Source: RYN-230 sp963837335 (GTDB lineage: Bacteria; Actinomycetota; Actinomycetes; Streptosporangiales; Streptosporangiaceae). Taken from it: a DNA stretch of 64,000 nucleotides. The position numbers and the translations under genes are program-made. This document shows positions 1 to 7,224 of the stretch, piece by piece. Position 1 is the stretch's first letter. Each line of letters begins with the position of its first letter. Below the pieces are notes generated by a model, which worked only from the letters and a program-made list of their open reading frames with translations, made no database searches and was not told the origin of the DNA. Location of the stretch: assembly GCA_963837335.1 (NCBI GenBank), contig CAWINS010000042.1, positions 1 to 64,000 of the forward strand, given 5' to 3'.

Positions 1-1
1 G

Positions 2-100
2 GCGCTCAGCACCGCGGCCGCCTTCGAGATCGATGACGTCATCGATCCGGCCCAGACCCGTCACGTCCTGATCCAGACCCTGGCCCGGACGAGGTCATGA
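2..100 (+). CDS. Acyl-CoA carboxylase carboxyltransferase, C-terminal fragment
   Basis: Only the last 32 codons lie in the window, reading in frame from base 2 to a TGA at 98-100. The peptide contains AFEIDDVIDPAQTR, which closely resembles the conserved C-terminal segment of biotin-dependent acyl-CoA (acetyl/propionyl/methylcrotonyl) carboxyltransferase beta chains, where a (V/I)DDVIDPA-TR motif sits near the end. These enzymes transfer carboxyl from carboxybiotin to acyl-CoA. The acyl specificity cannot be told from this fragment. It converges on, and overlaps by 62 bp, the sensor kinase on the other strand. Confidence 0.7.
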   Translation, partial: ALSTAAAFEIDDVIDPAQTRHVLIQTLARTRS

Positions 101-1196
101 CCGGCTCGGGGAGGGCAGCGGCGGGAGCCGGGCTGACCGGCAGGATGATCTCGAAGGCCGCGCCGTGCCCCGGTGTGCTCCGCACCTGGACCGAGCCGCC
201 GTGGGCGGTGGCGACGGCCTGGACCAGGGCCAGGCCGAGCCCGAACCCGCCCGCCTCCGTGCTGCGCTGAGGGTTGGCCCGGGCGAAGCGCTGGAAGATC
301 CGGTCCAGGTCGGCGGGGGCGATGCCGGTTCCGGAGTCCGCCACCATCAGCACCATGTGCCCGTCCGCGTGGCGGGCACTGACCTCGATCTCGTCGCCGC
401 TGCCCGTGTGCGCGATGGCGTTCTCCAGCAGCGCGTCGAGCGCCAGGGCGAGACGGTCCCGGTCGGCCATGACCGTCACCTCGGCGACCGGCCCGAGCCG
501 CCATTGCCGGGGCAGGTAGCCCCAGCGTTCGAGCGCGTCGCCCAGGACCGACTCGGCGGTGACCGCCTGGCGGTGCAGGAAGCCGGGGCTCCCGGCCGAG
601 GCCAGCAGCAGGATCCGGCTGGCCATCCGGCCCAGCCGCCGCAGCTCCCCGGCGACGACCCGGGCGTCCTCGGCCAGCATCGTGTCGCTGGCGGCGCGTT
701 CCATCAGCTCGGCGTGCCCCAGCGCCACCGTGATCGGCGTGCCCAGCTCATGCGACGCGTCCTGCAAGAAGCGGTGCTGCTCCTTGAGCAGGCGCAGGTT
801 TTCCTGGGAGACGCGCTGGACCTCTTTCACCGCGGCCAGCTGCTGCTCCAGCGCGGTGATCCGCCGCCGTCCATGCCAGACCATCACCAGGAACATCAGC
901 GCGATCAGCGGCACTTCGGCCAGGTAGTCGGCGTCTTGCTGGCCCTTGAGGACCTGCACGACGATGATGCCGCCGGTAGCCAGCGTGACCGCGGCCCAGG
1001 TCAGGATGGTGGGCTGCAGCCGCCACAGCCGGACCCCGTAGATCGCGGTCAGGCTCACCCAGATGGCCAGGAACGGCACCGTTCCCCAGTCGGGCAGCAG
1101 CCGCATCGCGGCCAGGTTGATCCCGACGAAGGCCACCCAGGCGATGTCGAGCCGGTAGGTACGGCACCAGCGGGCCACCCGGCCGCGCCACGACAT
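39..1196 (-). CDS. Membrane sensor histidine kinase
   Basis: A 385-residue two-component sensor kinase. The start is the ATG at 1196 because GGGAGG lies just upstream; the reading frame is open further but that part is not protein-like. Four hydrophobic segments lie at about residues 19-34, 40-54, 63-83 and 95-107, followed by a coiled coil to about 145. The H-box SHELGTPI carries the phospho-accepting His149. The catalytic domain shows the N-box ALLENA (256-261), G1 DSGTG (287-291) and G2 GGFGLGLA (316-323). No response regulator is adjacent inside the window. There is no sizeable extracytoplasmic sensor loop, so the signal may be sensed in the membrane (inference). The C-terminus overlaps the converging carboxyltransferase end. 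Confidence 0.9.
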   Translation of the reverse strand: MSWRGRVARWCRTYRLDIAWVAFVGINLAAMRLLPDWGTVPFLAIWVSLTAIYGVRLWRLQPTILTWAAVTLATGGIIVVQVLKGQQDADYLAEVPLIALMFLVMVWHGRRRITALEQQLAAVKEVQRVSQENLRLLKEQHRFLQDASHELGTPITVALGHAELMERAASDTMLAEDARVVAGELRRLGRMASRILLLASAGSPGFLHRQAVTAESVLGDALERWGYLPRQWRLGPVAEVTVMADRDRLALALDALLENAIAHTGSGDEIEVSARHADGHMVLMVADSGTGIAPADLDRIFQRFARANPQRSTEAGGFGLGLALVQAVATAHGGSVQVRSTPGHGAAFEIILPVSPAPAAALPEPVMTSSGPGSGSGRDGSGPDR

Positions 1197-1389
1197 TGGT
1201 TCCTCCCAGATGGCCCCGGACGATGGCCTATCCGGTTTCCGCACCGGGTAGCTGCCATCGCCAGCCGGCCAGGCAGGTCCCAGCCTGCCGCTCCGGTCAT
1301 ACCCAGTCAAACGCCACACTGGTGCCAAGGGTTCAGCCTGGATCACCGCCGGCCGCGGCGTGGGCCCTGGGACGCATGAGGAGGCTGAT

Positions 1390-2076
1390 GTGGTTCGGGT
1401 GTGGCTGATCCGGCATGGGCAGAGCGAATCTAACGCCGGGCTGCCCTCGGCTGACTGGCGGGGGATCCCGCTGACCGAGCTCGGGCACCAGCAGGCGGAG
1501 CGTATCGCCGGGGTGTTCGCGGACCCGCCGAAGCTCATCGTCAGCTCGCCCTACCTGCGGGCCCAGCAGACGGCGCAGCCGACGATCGCCCGTTACGCCG
1601 CGGCGGCCTGCGAGGAATGGCCCGTCCAGGAGTTCTCCTATCTCGCGACCCTCGACGGGCGCGCGACCACGTCGCACGAGCGCGCGCCCGAGGTCCGGGC
1701 GTACTGGGAGCAGGCCGATCCGCAGCACGCTGAGCCCGGGGCGGAGTCGTTCGCCGGCCTGCTCGGGCGGGTCACCAGCTTCCTCGGCCGGCTCGGCGCG
1801 CAGCAGGCCGGGCCGGTGGCGGTCTTCACCCACGGCATCTTCATGCGCGCCGTGGCCTGGCACCTGCTGACCGGCGTGGCTGACCCCGGCCCGCAGGACA
1901 TGCGCCAGTTCCGCCACTTCACCAGCCTTTACCCCATCCCTAACGGCGGGGTTCTCGAGTTGCGCTACTACCTGGGCGAATCGGCCCCGTCGCTCATCGG
2001 CGGAACGACGTTGCACCTGCCCGCCAGCCTGGCGCCGCAGGATCCCGACGAGAGACGATCCGTGTCGCTGACCTGA
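1390..2076 (+). CDS. Histidine phosphatase family protein
   Basis: About 228 residues of the phosphoglycerate mutase-like histidine phosphatase superfamily. The signature RHGQSESN at residues 8-15 holds the phosphohistidine, and a second catalytic-type His lies in VFTHGIFMRA. I chose GTG at 1390 because GAGGAGG sits six bases upstream; an in-frame GTG at 1360 is possible but lacks a site. Family members act on varied small phosphoesters or phosphoproteins and the substrate here cannot be told. It is divergent from the sensor kinase (193 bp apart) and followed 52 bp later by an acetyltransferase on the same strand. Confidence 0.88.
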   Translation: MVRVWLIRHGQSESNAGLPSADWRGIPLTELGHQQAERIAGVFADPPKLIVSSPYLRAQQTAQPTIARYAAAACEEWPVQEFSYLATLDGRATTSHERAPEVRAYWEQADPQHAEPGAESFAGLLGRVTSFLGRLGAQQAGPVAVFTHGIFMRAVAWHLLTGVADPGPQDMRQFRHFTSLYPIPNGGVLELRYYLGESAPSLIGGTTLHLPASLAPQDPDERRSVSLT

Positions 2077-2128
2077 CCCTGGCTCGCGCCCGCCTGCCCG
2101 GCTGGCCTGAGCGGTAAGGTCGGACGGC

Positions 2129-2656
2129 ATGAGCAGTCCGGTCACGCACATCCGGCTCATCTCGCTCGACGACGCCGAGGCCATCACCGCACACCAACGG
2201 CGTGACGCCGAGGCCACCGCCCGCTGGGACCCGCCTCGCAGCCCGGACTACTACACCCTGGAAGGACAGCGCCGCCGCATCGAGCGGATGCTGCTGCGGC
2301 ACGCTACCGGCGAGTCCTGGCCCGCGGTGGTGCTGGACGGTGAGCAGGTCATCGGGCAGATAACGGTGCAGGACATCCTGCAGCGGGCCTGGCGTAAAGC
2401 GTCCATTGGCTACTGGATCGCCACCACTTACCAGGGGCTGGGCCACGCCACCCGCGCGGTCGACCTGGTGATCCGCTTAATGATCCGCGAGCTTGGCCTG
2501 CACCGCGCCGAGGCGACCACCCAGATCGAGAACGTCGCCTCCCAGAACGTGCTGCGCAAGAACGGGTTCGTGCCGGTCGGCATCGTCCACGAGCACATCT
2601 TCACCGTCGGGGCCTGGCACGACGAGATTTTCTGGGAACGCGTCCTCGGCGAGTGA
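2129..2656 (+). CDS. GNAT family N-acetyltransferase (RimJ/RimL type)
   Basis: A 175-residue protein with the RimJ/RimL layout of the GNAT fold: an N-terminal IRLISLDDAEAI strand-helix, a central IGYWIATTYQGLGHATRAV segment that forms the acetyl-CoA pyrophosphate-binding loop (Q-G-x-G-x-A/T), and a C-terminal NVASQNVLRKNGFVPVG segment typical of the family. It should transfer an acetyl group from acetyl-CoA to an amine, for example a protein N-terminus or a small molecule. The substrate is unknown. It is probably co-transcribed with the upstream histidine phosphatase gene and converges on the flavin reductase-like gene three bases away. Confidence 0.88.
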   Translation: MSSPVTHIRLISLDDAEAITAHQRRDAEATARWDPPRSPDYYTLEGQRRRIERMLLRHATGESWPAVVLDGEQVIGQITVQDILQRAWRKASIGYWIATTYQGLGHATRAVDLVIRLMIRELGLHRAEATTQIENVASQNVLRKNGFVPVGIVHEHIFTVGAWHDEIFWERVLGE

Positions 2657-2659
2657 CCC

Positions 2660-3190
2660 TTACTGGGGGGCGGCCCGCTCGGTCGGCGGCCCCGGCCGTT
2701 CCCGGGGGCCGTGCCCCGGCTGGAGGTGCCCGACGTGGGACAGCCGGAGCGGCTCGAACGGGCCGCTGCTCCCGGCGGCCACTGGCTCGCCGGTCACGCA
2801 GACATGGTCGCCGCCCTCGTCGAGCAGCGCGATCCGCCGGAGGACCACCCAGTGCGGGATGTCTTCCAGCACTGGCACCCCGCCCGCGCCCCGGCTGACC
2901 CGCAACCCGGCGAACTTGTCGGTCTTGTCCCCGGTCAGGGTCCCGAACCGCTCGGCGAGCGACTGGTCGGCGGTGGTCAGGAATCCGATCCCCAGGTGCG
3001 TCGCCCGCAACGCCACCCGGTAGGTGTAGTTCGCCTTGGACAGCCACACGGCGTAACGGCCGGGGTCCATGCTGGACTGGGCGTGGAAACCCACCAGGCA
3101 CCCGGCCCGCTCCTGGCCCTCCGCCGTGGTGACCACGATCAGCGCGTTATCCAGGCACGACATGATGCCGGCGAACGGGTCAGGGGACAT
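2660..3190 (-). CDS. Flavin reductase-like, FMN-binding split-barrel protein
   Basis: A 176-residue protein of the flavin reductase-like (FMN-binding split barrel) family. Recognisable parts are the N-terminal IVVTTAEGQERAGCLVGF segment, the LSKANYTYRVALRATHLGIGFL block that in the family contacts FMN, and the later DHVCVTGEPVAAG strand. Family members reduce flavin with NAD(P)H to feed a monooxygenase, or act as small oxidoreductases. It is the last gene of an apparent three-gene operon (epimerase, RibD-C reductase, this gene), overlapping the preceding stop by 11 bp, which implies translational coupling. The C-terminal 30 residues are Pro/Gly/Arg-rich and probably disordered. Confidence 0.8.
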   Translation of the reverse strand: MSPDPFAGIMSCLDNALIVVTTAEGQERAGCLVGFHAQSSMDPGRYAVWLSKANYTYRVALRATHLGIGFLTTADQSLAERFGTLTGDKTDKFAGLRVSRGAGGVPVLEDIPHWVVLRRIALLDEGGDHVCVTGEPVAAGSSGPFEPLRLSHVGHLQPGHGPRERPGPPTERAAPQ

Positions 3191-3971
3191 CGGGACCTCG
3201 CTCGTAGCGGAAGAACAGCGTGTCGCCCGCCCGCAGCACGTGCCGCAAGGAGAAGTGGGCCAGCGGCGCGCCGGGGGGCGCGATGGACACCGGCAGCGGG
3301 TCCCCGCCCATCAGCGGGGAAAGAGTCAGGCAGAGTTCGTCCACGAGACCGGCCGCGGCCAGTTCGCCCAGCCAGGTGGGGCCGCCTTCACAAAGCACGA
3401 CCCGGTAGCCCCGCCCGCCCAGCCGCTGCAGGGCCAGGGCCGGATCGACCCGGTCGGCCCCGGCCACGATGACGTCCGCCACCTGCCGGGCCTCCGCCAG
3501 CCGCACCGGGTCGGCGGCCGCGCAGGTGATCACCAGTGTCCGGGCCTCCGGCGGTGCGTCGGCGAACGCCCGGGCCGACCAGTCCAGCATGAGCGACCGG
3601 CTCACCACCGCGAGGGGCGGCGTGGCCGCCCGCCCGGCCGCTACCCGCGCGGCGGCCCGCTCCGCGGGCAGCCGCACCACCCCGTATTTCTCCGCGCGTA
3701 CCGTCTCGGCTCCGACCAGCACCACGTCGGCGAGCCCCCGCATCAGCCGGAACAGTTCCGCGTCCGGTGCGGTGGACAGGTCACCCACCCGGCCCCTGAT
3801 CGCCGCCGAGCCGTCCAGGCCCCCGACCATGTGCGCCATCACCCAGGATCGGCCGTCCGCCCGCGTGCGCGTGACCTGCTCATACGGCGCCAGCGGATCC
3901 GCGATCCGCGGGCCTGGCTCCAGCATCCGCATCTCGCTCATCTGGCGTTCGCTCATCTGGCGTTCGCTCAT
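3180..3971 (-). CDS. RibD C-terminal (pyrimidine/dihydrofolate reductase-like) protein
   Basis: A 263-residue protein made of the RibD C-terminal reductase domain alone, with no deaminase domain. The family features are the WVMAHMVGGLDGSAAIRGR start, ADVVLVGAETVRAEKYG (NADPH pocket), and VVLCEGGPTWLGELAAAGL (substrate-binding EGGPxL). Stand-alone copies in actinobacteria are NADPH-dependent reductases of undefined substrate, often next to flavin genes as here. The N-terminus carries a short repeat, MSERQMSERQMSEMRM, encoded by 15-bp units at about 3930-3975, so the true start could be any of three Met codons. It overlaps the epimerase stop by 4 bp (ATGA) and the flavin reductase start by 11 bp. 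Confidence 0.85.
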   Translation of the reverse strand: MSERQMSERQMSEMRMLEPGPRIADPLAPYEQVTRTRADGRSWVMAHMVGGLDGSAAIRGRVGDLSTAPDAELFRLMRGLADVVLVGAETVRAEKYGVVRLPAERAAARVAAGRAATPPLAVVSRSLMLDWSARAFADAPPEARTLVITCAAADPVRLAEARQVADVIVAGADRVDPALALQRLGGRGYRVVLCEGGPTWLGELAAAGLVDELCLTLSPLMGGDPLPVSIAPPGAPLAHFSLRHVLRAGDTLFFRYERGPDVP

Positions 3972-5068
3972 CCGGCGCTCGCGGTCTGGGCCGTGGTCTG
4001 GGCTGCGAGCCAGCGGTCCTCGCCCCGGTAGTCGAGCAGCGGAGCGAAGTACTCGTCCCCGGGACCGGGGATAAGGTCCGCGTCCTCCCCGCCCTGGGCC
4101 GCGGCGATGAGCCAGTCCACCTCGGCGGCCACTGTCGCGGCGTAGTCACCGGCCGGGGTGTATCCCAGCCCGGCGGCGGCGGTCATGTCGAGGACGACCG
4201 GGTGCGGCCGGTCCCAGGGATGACGGCCCAGTGCTGGCTGACCGGGTGCTGGCTGACCCGGTGCTGGCTGGCCGGGCGTGGCCTGCTGGTCGTCCAGGAG
4301 GACTTCATCCCAGGTGTGCCCGAGGTGGCGGGCGATGATCCGGGAGATCTCCAGGGCGCTGGGCGCGTCCGGGTCGGCGGCGTTCAGGATGCGCCGTCCC
4401 GGCCGGGCCGCGGCCAGGTCGATGAGCGCGGCGATGTTGGCGGCGGCCGTGGGGTGGTCCACCCCGGCGCCGCGGTGGGCGAGGAACAGCACCGGGCGGC
4501 GGTCGAGCACACGCTTGACGAACACCCACTCGCGGGGCTGCCGCGATCCCGGGCCGTGGATCTTGGACGGGCGCAGCACGGTGACCGGGACCCCGCTGTC
4601 CAGCAGCACCTGCTCGGCGGCGACCTTGCCGGCCGGATAGCCTTCCGCGCTCCGGTAGTCCCCATATCCGGGGGCCACCGTGGGCTGGTCTTCCCGGACC
4701 GGGCCGCCGAAGTCGGGCTTGACCGGGGAGTTGGAGTGGCGGCCGGCCGCGTCCACGTACACGGCCTTGCTGGAGATCAGCACGGTCGATGCCGTGTCAC
4801 GGGCCAGCGGTAGCAGCCCGGCCGCGTCCTCGGCGGTGAAACAGGCGCAGTCCACCAGCAGGTCGGCGCCATCCCCGAACGCGGCCCGCAACCGCCCGGC
4901 ATCCTGCCGGTCCGCGGCGATGAACCGGCCGCCCGCCGCGGCGATGTCGCGCGGCATCCGGGCCGGATCACGCCCGGTGAGCTCGACAGACCAGCCCGTG
5001 GCCAGCAGCCGCCGCGCGGCGGCCCGCCCGATCGCGCCAGTCCCGCCGATAATGACCGCCCGTGCCAC
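3968..5068 (-). CDS. NAD-dependent epimerase/dehydratase (extended SDR)
   Basis: About 366 residues of the extended short-chain dehydrogenase/atypical epimerase type. The Rossmann glycine motif is GGTGAIG near the N-terminus; a YRSAEGYPAGKVAAEQ segment carries a Y-x-x-x-K-like catalytic pair, followed by VTVLRPSKIHGPG as in sugar-nucleotide epimerases. I start at GTG 5068, directly before the Rossmann strand; an open frame extends to 5119. The C-terminal third contains a PGQPAPGQPA repeat encoded by three perfect 15-bp units (4231-4275). It is first gene of an operon with the RibD-C and flavin reductase genes. The real substrate is unknown. Confidence 0.82.
   Translation of the reverse strand: MARAVIIGGTGAIGRAAARRLLATGWSVELTGRDPARMPRDIAAAGGRFIAADRQDAGRLRAAFGDGADLLVDCACFTAEDAAGLLPLARDTASTVLISSKAVYVDAAGRHSNSPVKPDFGGPVREDQPTVAPGYGDYRSAEGYPAGKVAAEQVLLDSGVPVTVLRPSKIHGPGSRQPREWVFVKRVLDRRPVLFLAHRGAGVDHPTAAANIAALIDLAAARPGRRILNAADPDAPSALEISRIIARHLGHTWDEVLLDDQQATPGQPAPGQPAPGQPALGRHPWDRPHPVVLDMTAAAGLGYTPAGDYAATVAAEVDWLIAAAQGGEDADLIPGPGDEYFAPLLDYRGEDRWLAAQTTAQTASAG
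4231..4275. repeat. 15-bp minisatellite, three units
   Basis: Three contiguous 15-bp units at 4231-4245, 4246-4260 and 4261-4275, consensus GTGCTGGCTGACCCG on the + strand, inside the epimerase gene. The same unit recurs at 60324-60382 in the 5' end of pnkp. Being a multiple of three it keeps the reading frame and encodes a PGQPA-type repeat. Confidence 0.9.
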
Positions 5069-5124
5069 CCAGTCACCGTATCCCCCAAGCCGCCCGGGTC
5101 GCGTGGCTGCGGCACCCACGCGGG

Positions 5125-5130
5125 TATCAT
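5125..5130 (+). promoter_or_regulatory. Putative -10 box of the trpS leader transcript
   Basis: TATCAT fits the actinobacterial -10 consensus (TAnnnT). It ends six bases before the ATG of the Trp leader peptide, so transcription would start at or very near that A, giving a leaderless leader peptide. No convincing -35 element is visible upstream. Position and match are seen; activity is inferred. Confidence 0.5.
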
Positions 5131-5136
5131 GGGTCC

Positions 5137-5172
5137 ATGACGCGATGCATGGGGTGGTGGCCGCCGCAGTAA
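5137..5172 (+). CDS. trpS leader peptide with tandem Trp codons
   Basis: An 11-codon open frame, MTRCMGWWPPQ, ending in TAA. Two adjacent TGG codons lie at 5155-5160, far above expectation in so short a peptide and placed immediately before a set of competing hairpins and a terminator, ahead of a tryptophanyl-tRNA synthetase gene. This is the layout of a ribosome-mediated attenuator: a ribosome stalls at the Trp codons when charged tRNA-Trp is scarce. It has no ribosome binding site and its ATG follows a -10 box by six bases, so translation is probably leaderless. Confidence 0.8.
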   Translation: MTRCMGWWPPQ

Positions 5173-5228
5173 GGCGGCAGCTGTCTCATGTGTCTGATGG
5201 CCCGCCTCTGGCGGGCCAGTTTCGTCTT
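5160..5228 (+). promoter_or_regulatory. Ribosome-mediated transcription attenuator of trpS
   Basis: Three mutually exclusive pairings can be drawn. A pause hairpin pairs GCCGCC 5160-5165 with GGCGGC 5173-5178; its left arm overlaps the second Trp codon and the leader's end. An antiterminator pairs GGCGG 5173-5177 (extended by CAG 5178-5180) with CCGCC 5202-5206 (and CTG 5194-5196). A terminator pairs 5198-5206 with 5210-5218 and is followed by a T-rich tract. A ribosome stalled at the Trp codons would mask the pause arm, favour the antiterminator and let trpS be transcribed. Auxiliary TrpRS genes of Streptomyces are known to be controlled this way. Confidence 0.78.
5198..5218 (+). terminator. 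Leader terminator of trpS attenuator
   Basis: A perfect 9-bp stem, TGGCCCGCC (5198-5206) with GGCGGGCCA (5210-5218), three-base loop TCT, followed by GTTTCGTCTT. A T-rich tail is rare in this GC-rich window, which supports intrinsic termination. Confidence 0.8.
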
Positions 5229-5326
5229 ACCGGCTGGTCGCGGCTGGAGGCCTGACCCGAGGAGGCCTCCGTGCCCGCTCCTACCCGGCCCGCTCGCTAC
5301 CCGGCCCGCCCCTCCAGCGCCCGCCA

Positions 5327-6421
5327 GTGCCGTGGCCGCCGGCCCGGTGCCTGCCGCGGTCCCGGACAGCATCCTCGCTCCAGGCGGCGCGACGGCGCAG
5401 CGCTGCCGTTGACGCTGCCATCCGAGACGATCCTGGCCGGTTCCGGGTGCTCACCGGCGACCGCCCCACCGGCCCGCTGCACGTCGGCCACCTGTTCGGC
5501 ACCCTGCTCAACCGGGTCCGGCTGCAGGATCTCGGCGTCGAGGTCATGGTGCTCATCGCCGACTACCAGGTGCTCACCGACCGGGACACCCCGCAAACGC
5601 TGCCGGCCGGCGTACTCGGCCAGGTCGCGGACTACCTCGCGGTCGGCATCGACCCGCGGCGCAGCGCCATCTTCGCGCACAGCCAGGTCGAGCCGCTGAA
5701 CCAGTTGCTGATCCCGTTCCTCAGCCTGGTCAGTGTGGCGGAACTGAGCCGGAACCCCACCGTGAAGGAAGAGTTCGCGGCCGCTGGTGGCGCATCGATG
5801 AGCGCGCTGATGTTCGCTTACCCGGTCCACCAGGCCGCCGACATCCTGTGCTGCCACGCCAACCTGGTGCCGGTCGGCCAGGACCAGCTTCCTCACCTGG
5901 AACTGACCCGGACCATCGCCCGCCGCTTCAACGATCGCTACTGTCCGGGCCGGCCGTATTTCACCGCCCCGGATGCCCTGCTCAGCGACGCCCCGCTGCT
6001 GCTGGGGACCGACGGCCAGAAGATGAGCAAGAGCCGGGGCAATGCCATCGCGCTGGCCGCTAGCGACGACGAGACGGCGCGACTCATCCGCACGGCCCGG
6101 ACCGATGACCAGCGCACCATCACCTACCAGCCGGAATCCCGGCCGGCCGTCTCCAACCTGGTGCGGCTGGCCGCACTGTGCCTGGAGACCAGCCCGGAGG
6201 AAGTCGCCGCCGGGCTGGGCGGCGGCGGGGCCGCCGCACTGAAGCGGCTGCTCACCGAGGCGCTGAACGAGCGGCTGCGCCCGATCCGGGCCCGGCGGCG
6301 TGAGGTTGCGGCCGACCCGGGTTACCTGCACCAGGTTCTGGCGGACGGCAACGAGCGGGTCCGCGCCCTGGCCGGGCAGACCCTCTCCGAGGTCCAGACC
6401 CTCATGCACACCCGCTACTGA
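5327..6421 (+). CDS. trpS: Tryptophanyl-tRNA synthetase
   Basis: Charges tRNA-Trp with tryptophan in the cytoplasm. Class I signatures are clear: HVGH (residues 52-55, the HIGH motif) and KMSKS (232-236), with the TrpRS-typical GDRPTGPLHVGH context and VPVGQDQLPHLELTR. The conserved protein begins at about 5427 (DPGRFRVLTGDRPTG). The GTG at 5327 is the first in-frame start but has no ribosome site, whereas GTG 5271 has an ideal GAGGAGG five bases upstream and lies in another frame. One missing base between 5271 and about 5400 would join them, so the N-terminus given is provisional. The upstream Trp leader and attenuator suggest induction by low charged tRNA-Trp, as for the auxiliary, indolmycin-resistant TrpRS of Streptomyces; whether a second trpS exists elsewhere cannot be seen. 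Confidence 0.93.
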   Translation: MPWPPARCLPRSRTASSLQAARRRSAAVDAAIRDDPGRFRVLTGDRPTGPLHVGHLFGTLLNRVRLQDLGVEVMVLIADYQVLTDRDTPQTLPAGVLGQVADYLAVGIDPRRSAIFAHSQVEPLNQLLIPFLSLVSVAELSRNPTVKEEFAAAGGASMSALMFAYPVHQAADILCCHANLVPVGQDQLPHLELTRTIARRFNDRYCPGRPYFTAPDALLSDAPLLLGTDGQKMSKSRGNAIALAASDDETARLIRTARTDDQRTITYQPESRPAVSNLVRLAALCLETSPEEVAAGLGGGGAAALKRLLTEALNERLRPIRARRREVAADPGYLHQVLADGNERVRALAGQTLSEVQTLMHTRY

Positions 6422-6437
6422 CCCGCCCGGGGCGGGT
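6421..6437 (+). terminator. Hairpin after trpS
   Basis: ACCCGCC (6421-6427) pairs with GGCGGGT (6431-6437) across a CGG loop, beginning at the last base of the trpS stop codon. No T tract follows, so this is a weak or Rho-aided terminator between trpS and the converging peptidase gene. Confidence 0.5.
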
Positions 6438-6444
6438 GCCGGAG

Positions 6445-7182
6445 TCAGGAGGGGAGAAGGCGGGTGGGCAGAGCGGTTTCCTCGACGGTCCCGTCGGGGC
6501 GGCGGGTGATGTGCCAGGTCTGCGCCCCCTCCACCTCGGTGATGCAGTCCACCAGCTCGGTGCCCTCGAAGACCAGCCCGGTGCCGTCGTCGGAGGCGTA
6601 GCCCTCGGGGAGGGTGCCGTCCCCGATGAGCCGGTGGATGGCCGGCCGCCGTTGCTCCTCAGAGTCGTGGTGCGGGCTGTTGGAGTAGGGCAGGAAGCCG
6701 AGGCCGTTGGTCACCGGGTGCAGCGGCAGCCCGAACGAGTCCGTGGTGCCGCCCTCGAACCAGCAGATCGACCCGGCAGACACGCCCATCAGCACCACAC
6801 CCGCGTCCCACGCGGTGCGCATGGCCTGGTCCACCCCGTGCAGCCGCCACAGGGCCAGCAGGTTGGCCACGCTACCGCCCATCACCCAGACCACGTCCTG
6901 GGCCAGCAGGTGCCCGGTGATGTCCGGGACGTTGGGCTCCGCGAACAGGGCCAGGTGGCTGGGCCGCCACCCCGCCCGGCCGAACGCGGAGTACAACGCG
7001 GTCAGCGAGTCCGCCGCGTCGCCCACGGCCGTCGCCACGATGCACACCCGGGGGCTGTCGCCCGCCCGGGCGAGGGAGGCGGCGTGTCCATAGGCGGGTC
7101 CGAGCCGGAAGTCCCGGGGTCCGTGCCCGGCGGCCTGGAAGCCGATGCTGGTGGCGACGATCGTCGGGGTGCGCGCGGTCAT
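6445..7182 (-). CDS. Peptidase E/cyanophycinase-like (family S51) protein
   Basis: A 245-residue type 1 glutamine amidotransferase-like protein of the S51 peptidase family. The nucleophile elbow GVSAGSICWF carries the catalytic Ser, in the GxSAGA-type context; VVWVMGGSVANLLALWR matches the upstream glycine-rich strand and a His-containing segment NSPHHDSEEQR follows. Characterised members cleave Asp-dipeptides or cyanophycin. Length is usual for stand-alone peptidase E. Its actual substrate is unknown. It converges on trpS and is followed upstream by a MaoC-like gene in the same direction 42 bp away. Confidence 0.85.
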   Translation of the reverse strand: MTARTPTIVATSIGFQAAGHGPRDFRLGPAYGHAASLARAGDSPRVCIVATAVGDAADSLTALYSAFGRAGWRPSHLALFAEPNVPDITGHLLAQDVVWVMGGSVANLLALWRLHGVDQAMRTAWDAGVVLMGVSAGSICWFEGGTTDSFGLPLHPVTNGLGFLPYSNSPHHDSEEQRRPAIHRLIGDGTLPEGYASDDGTGLVFEGTELVDCITEVEGAQTWHITRRPDGTVEETALPTRLLPS

Positions 7183-7224
7183 CCGGTGATTATGGCAACT
7201 GATCGCCCGGTTCGCGGCGCCTGC

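Noticed and set aside
3069..4031. Long open frame of 320 codons on the + strand opposite the RibD-C gene
   Set aside because: It is antisense to a clearly conserved gene, has no ribosome site and shows the Arg/Pro/Gly/His composition of GC-rich shadow frames.
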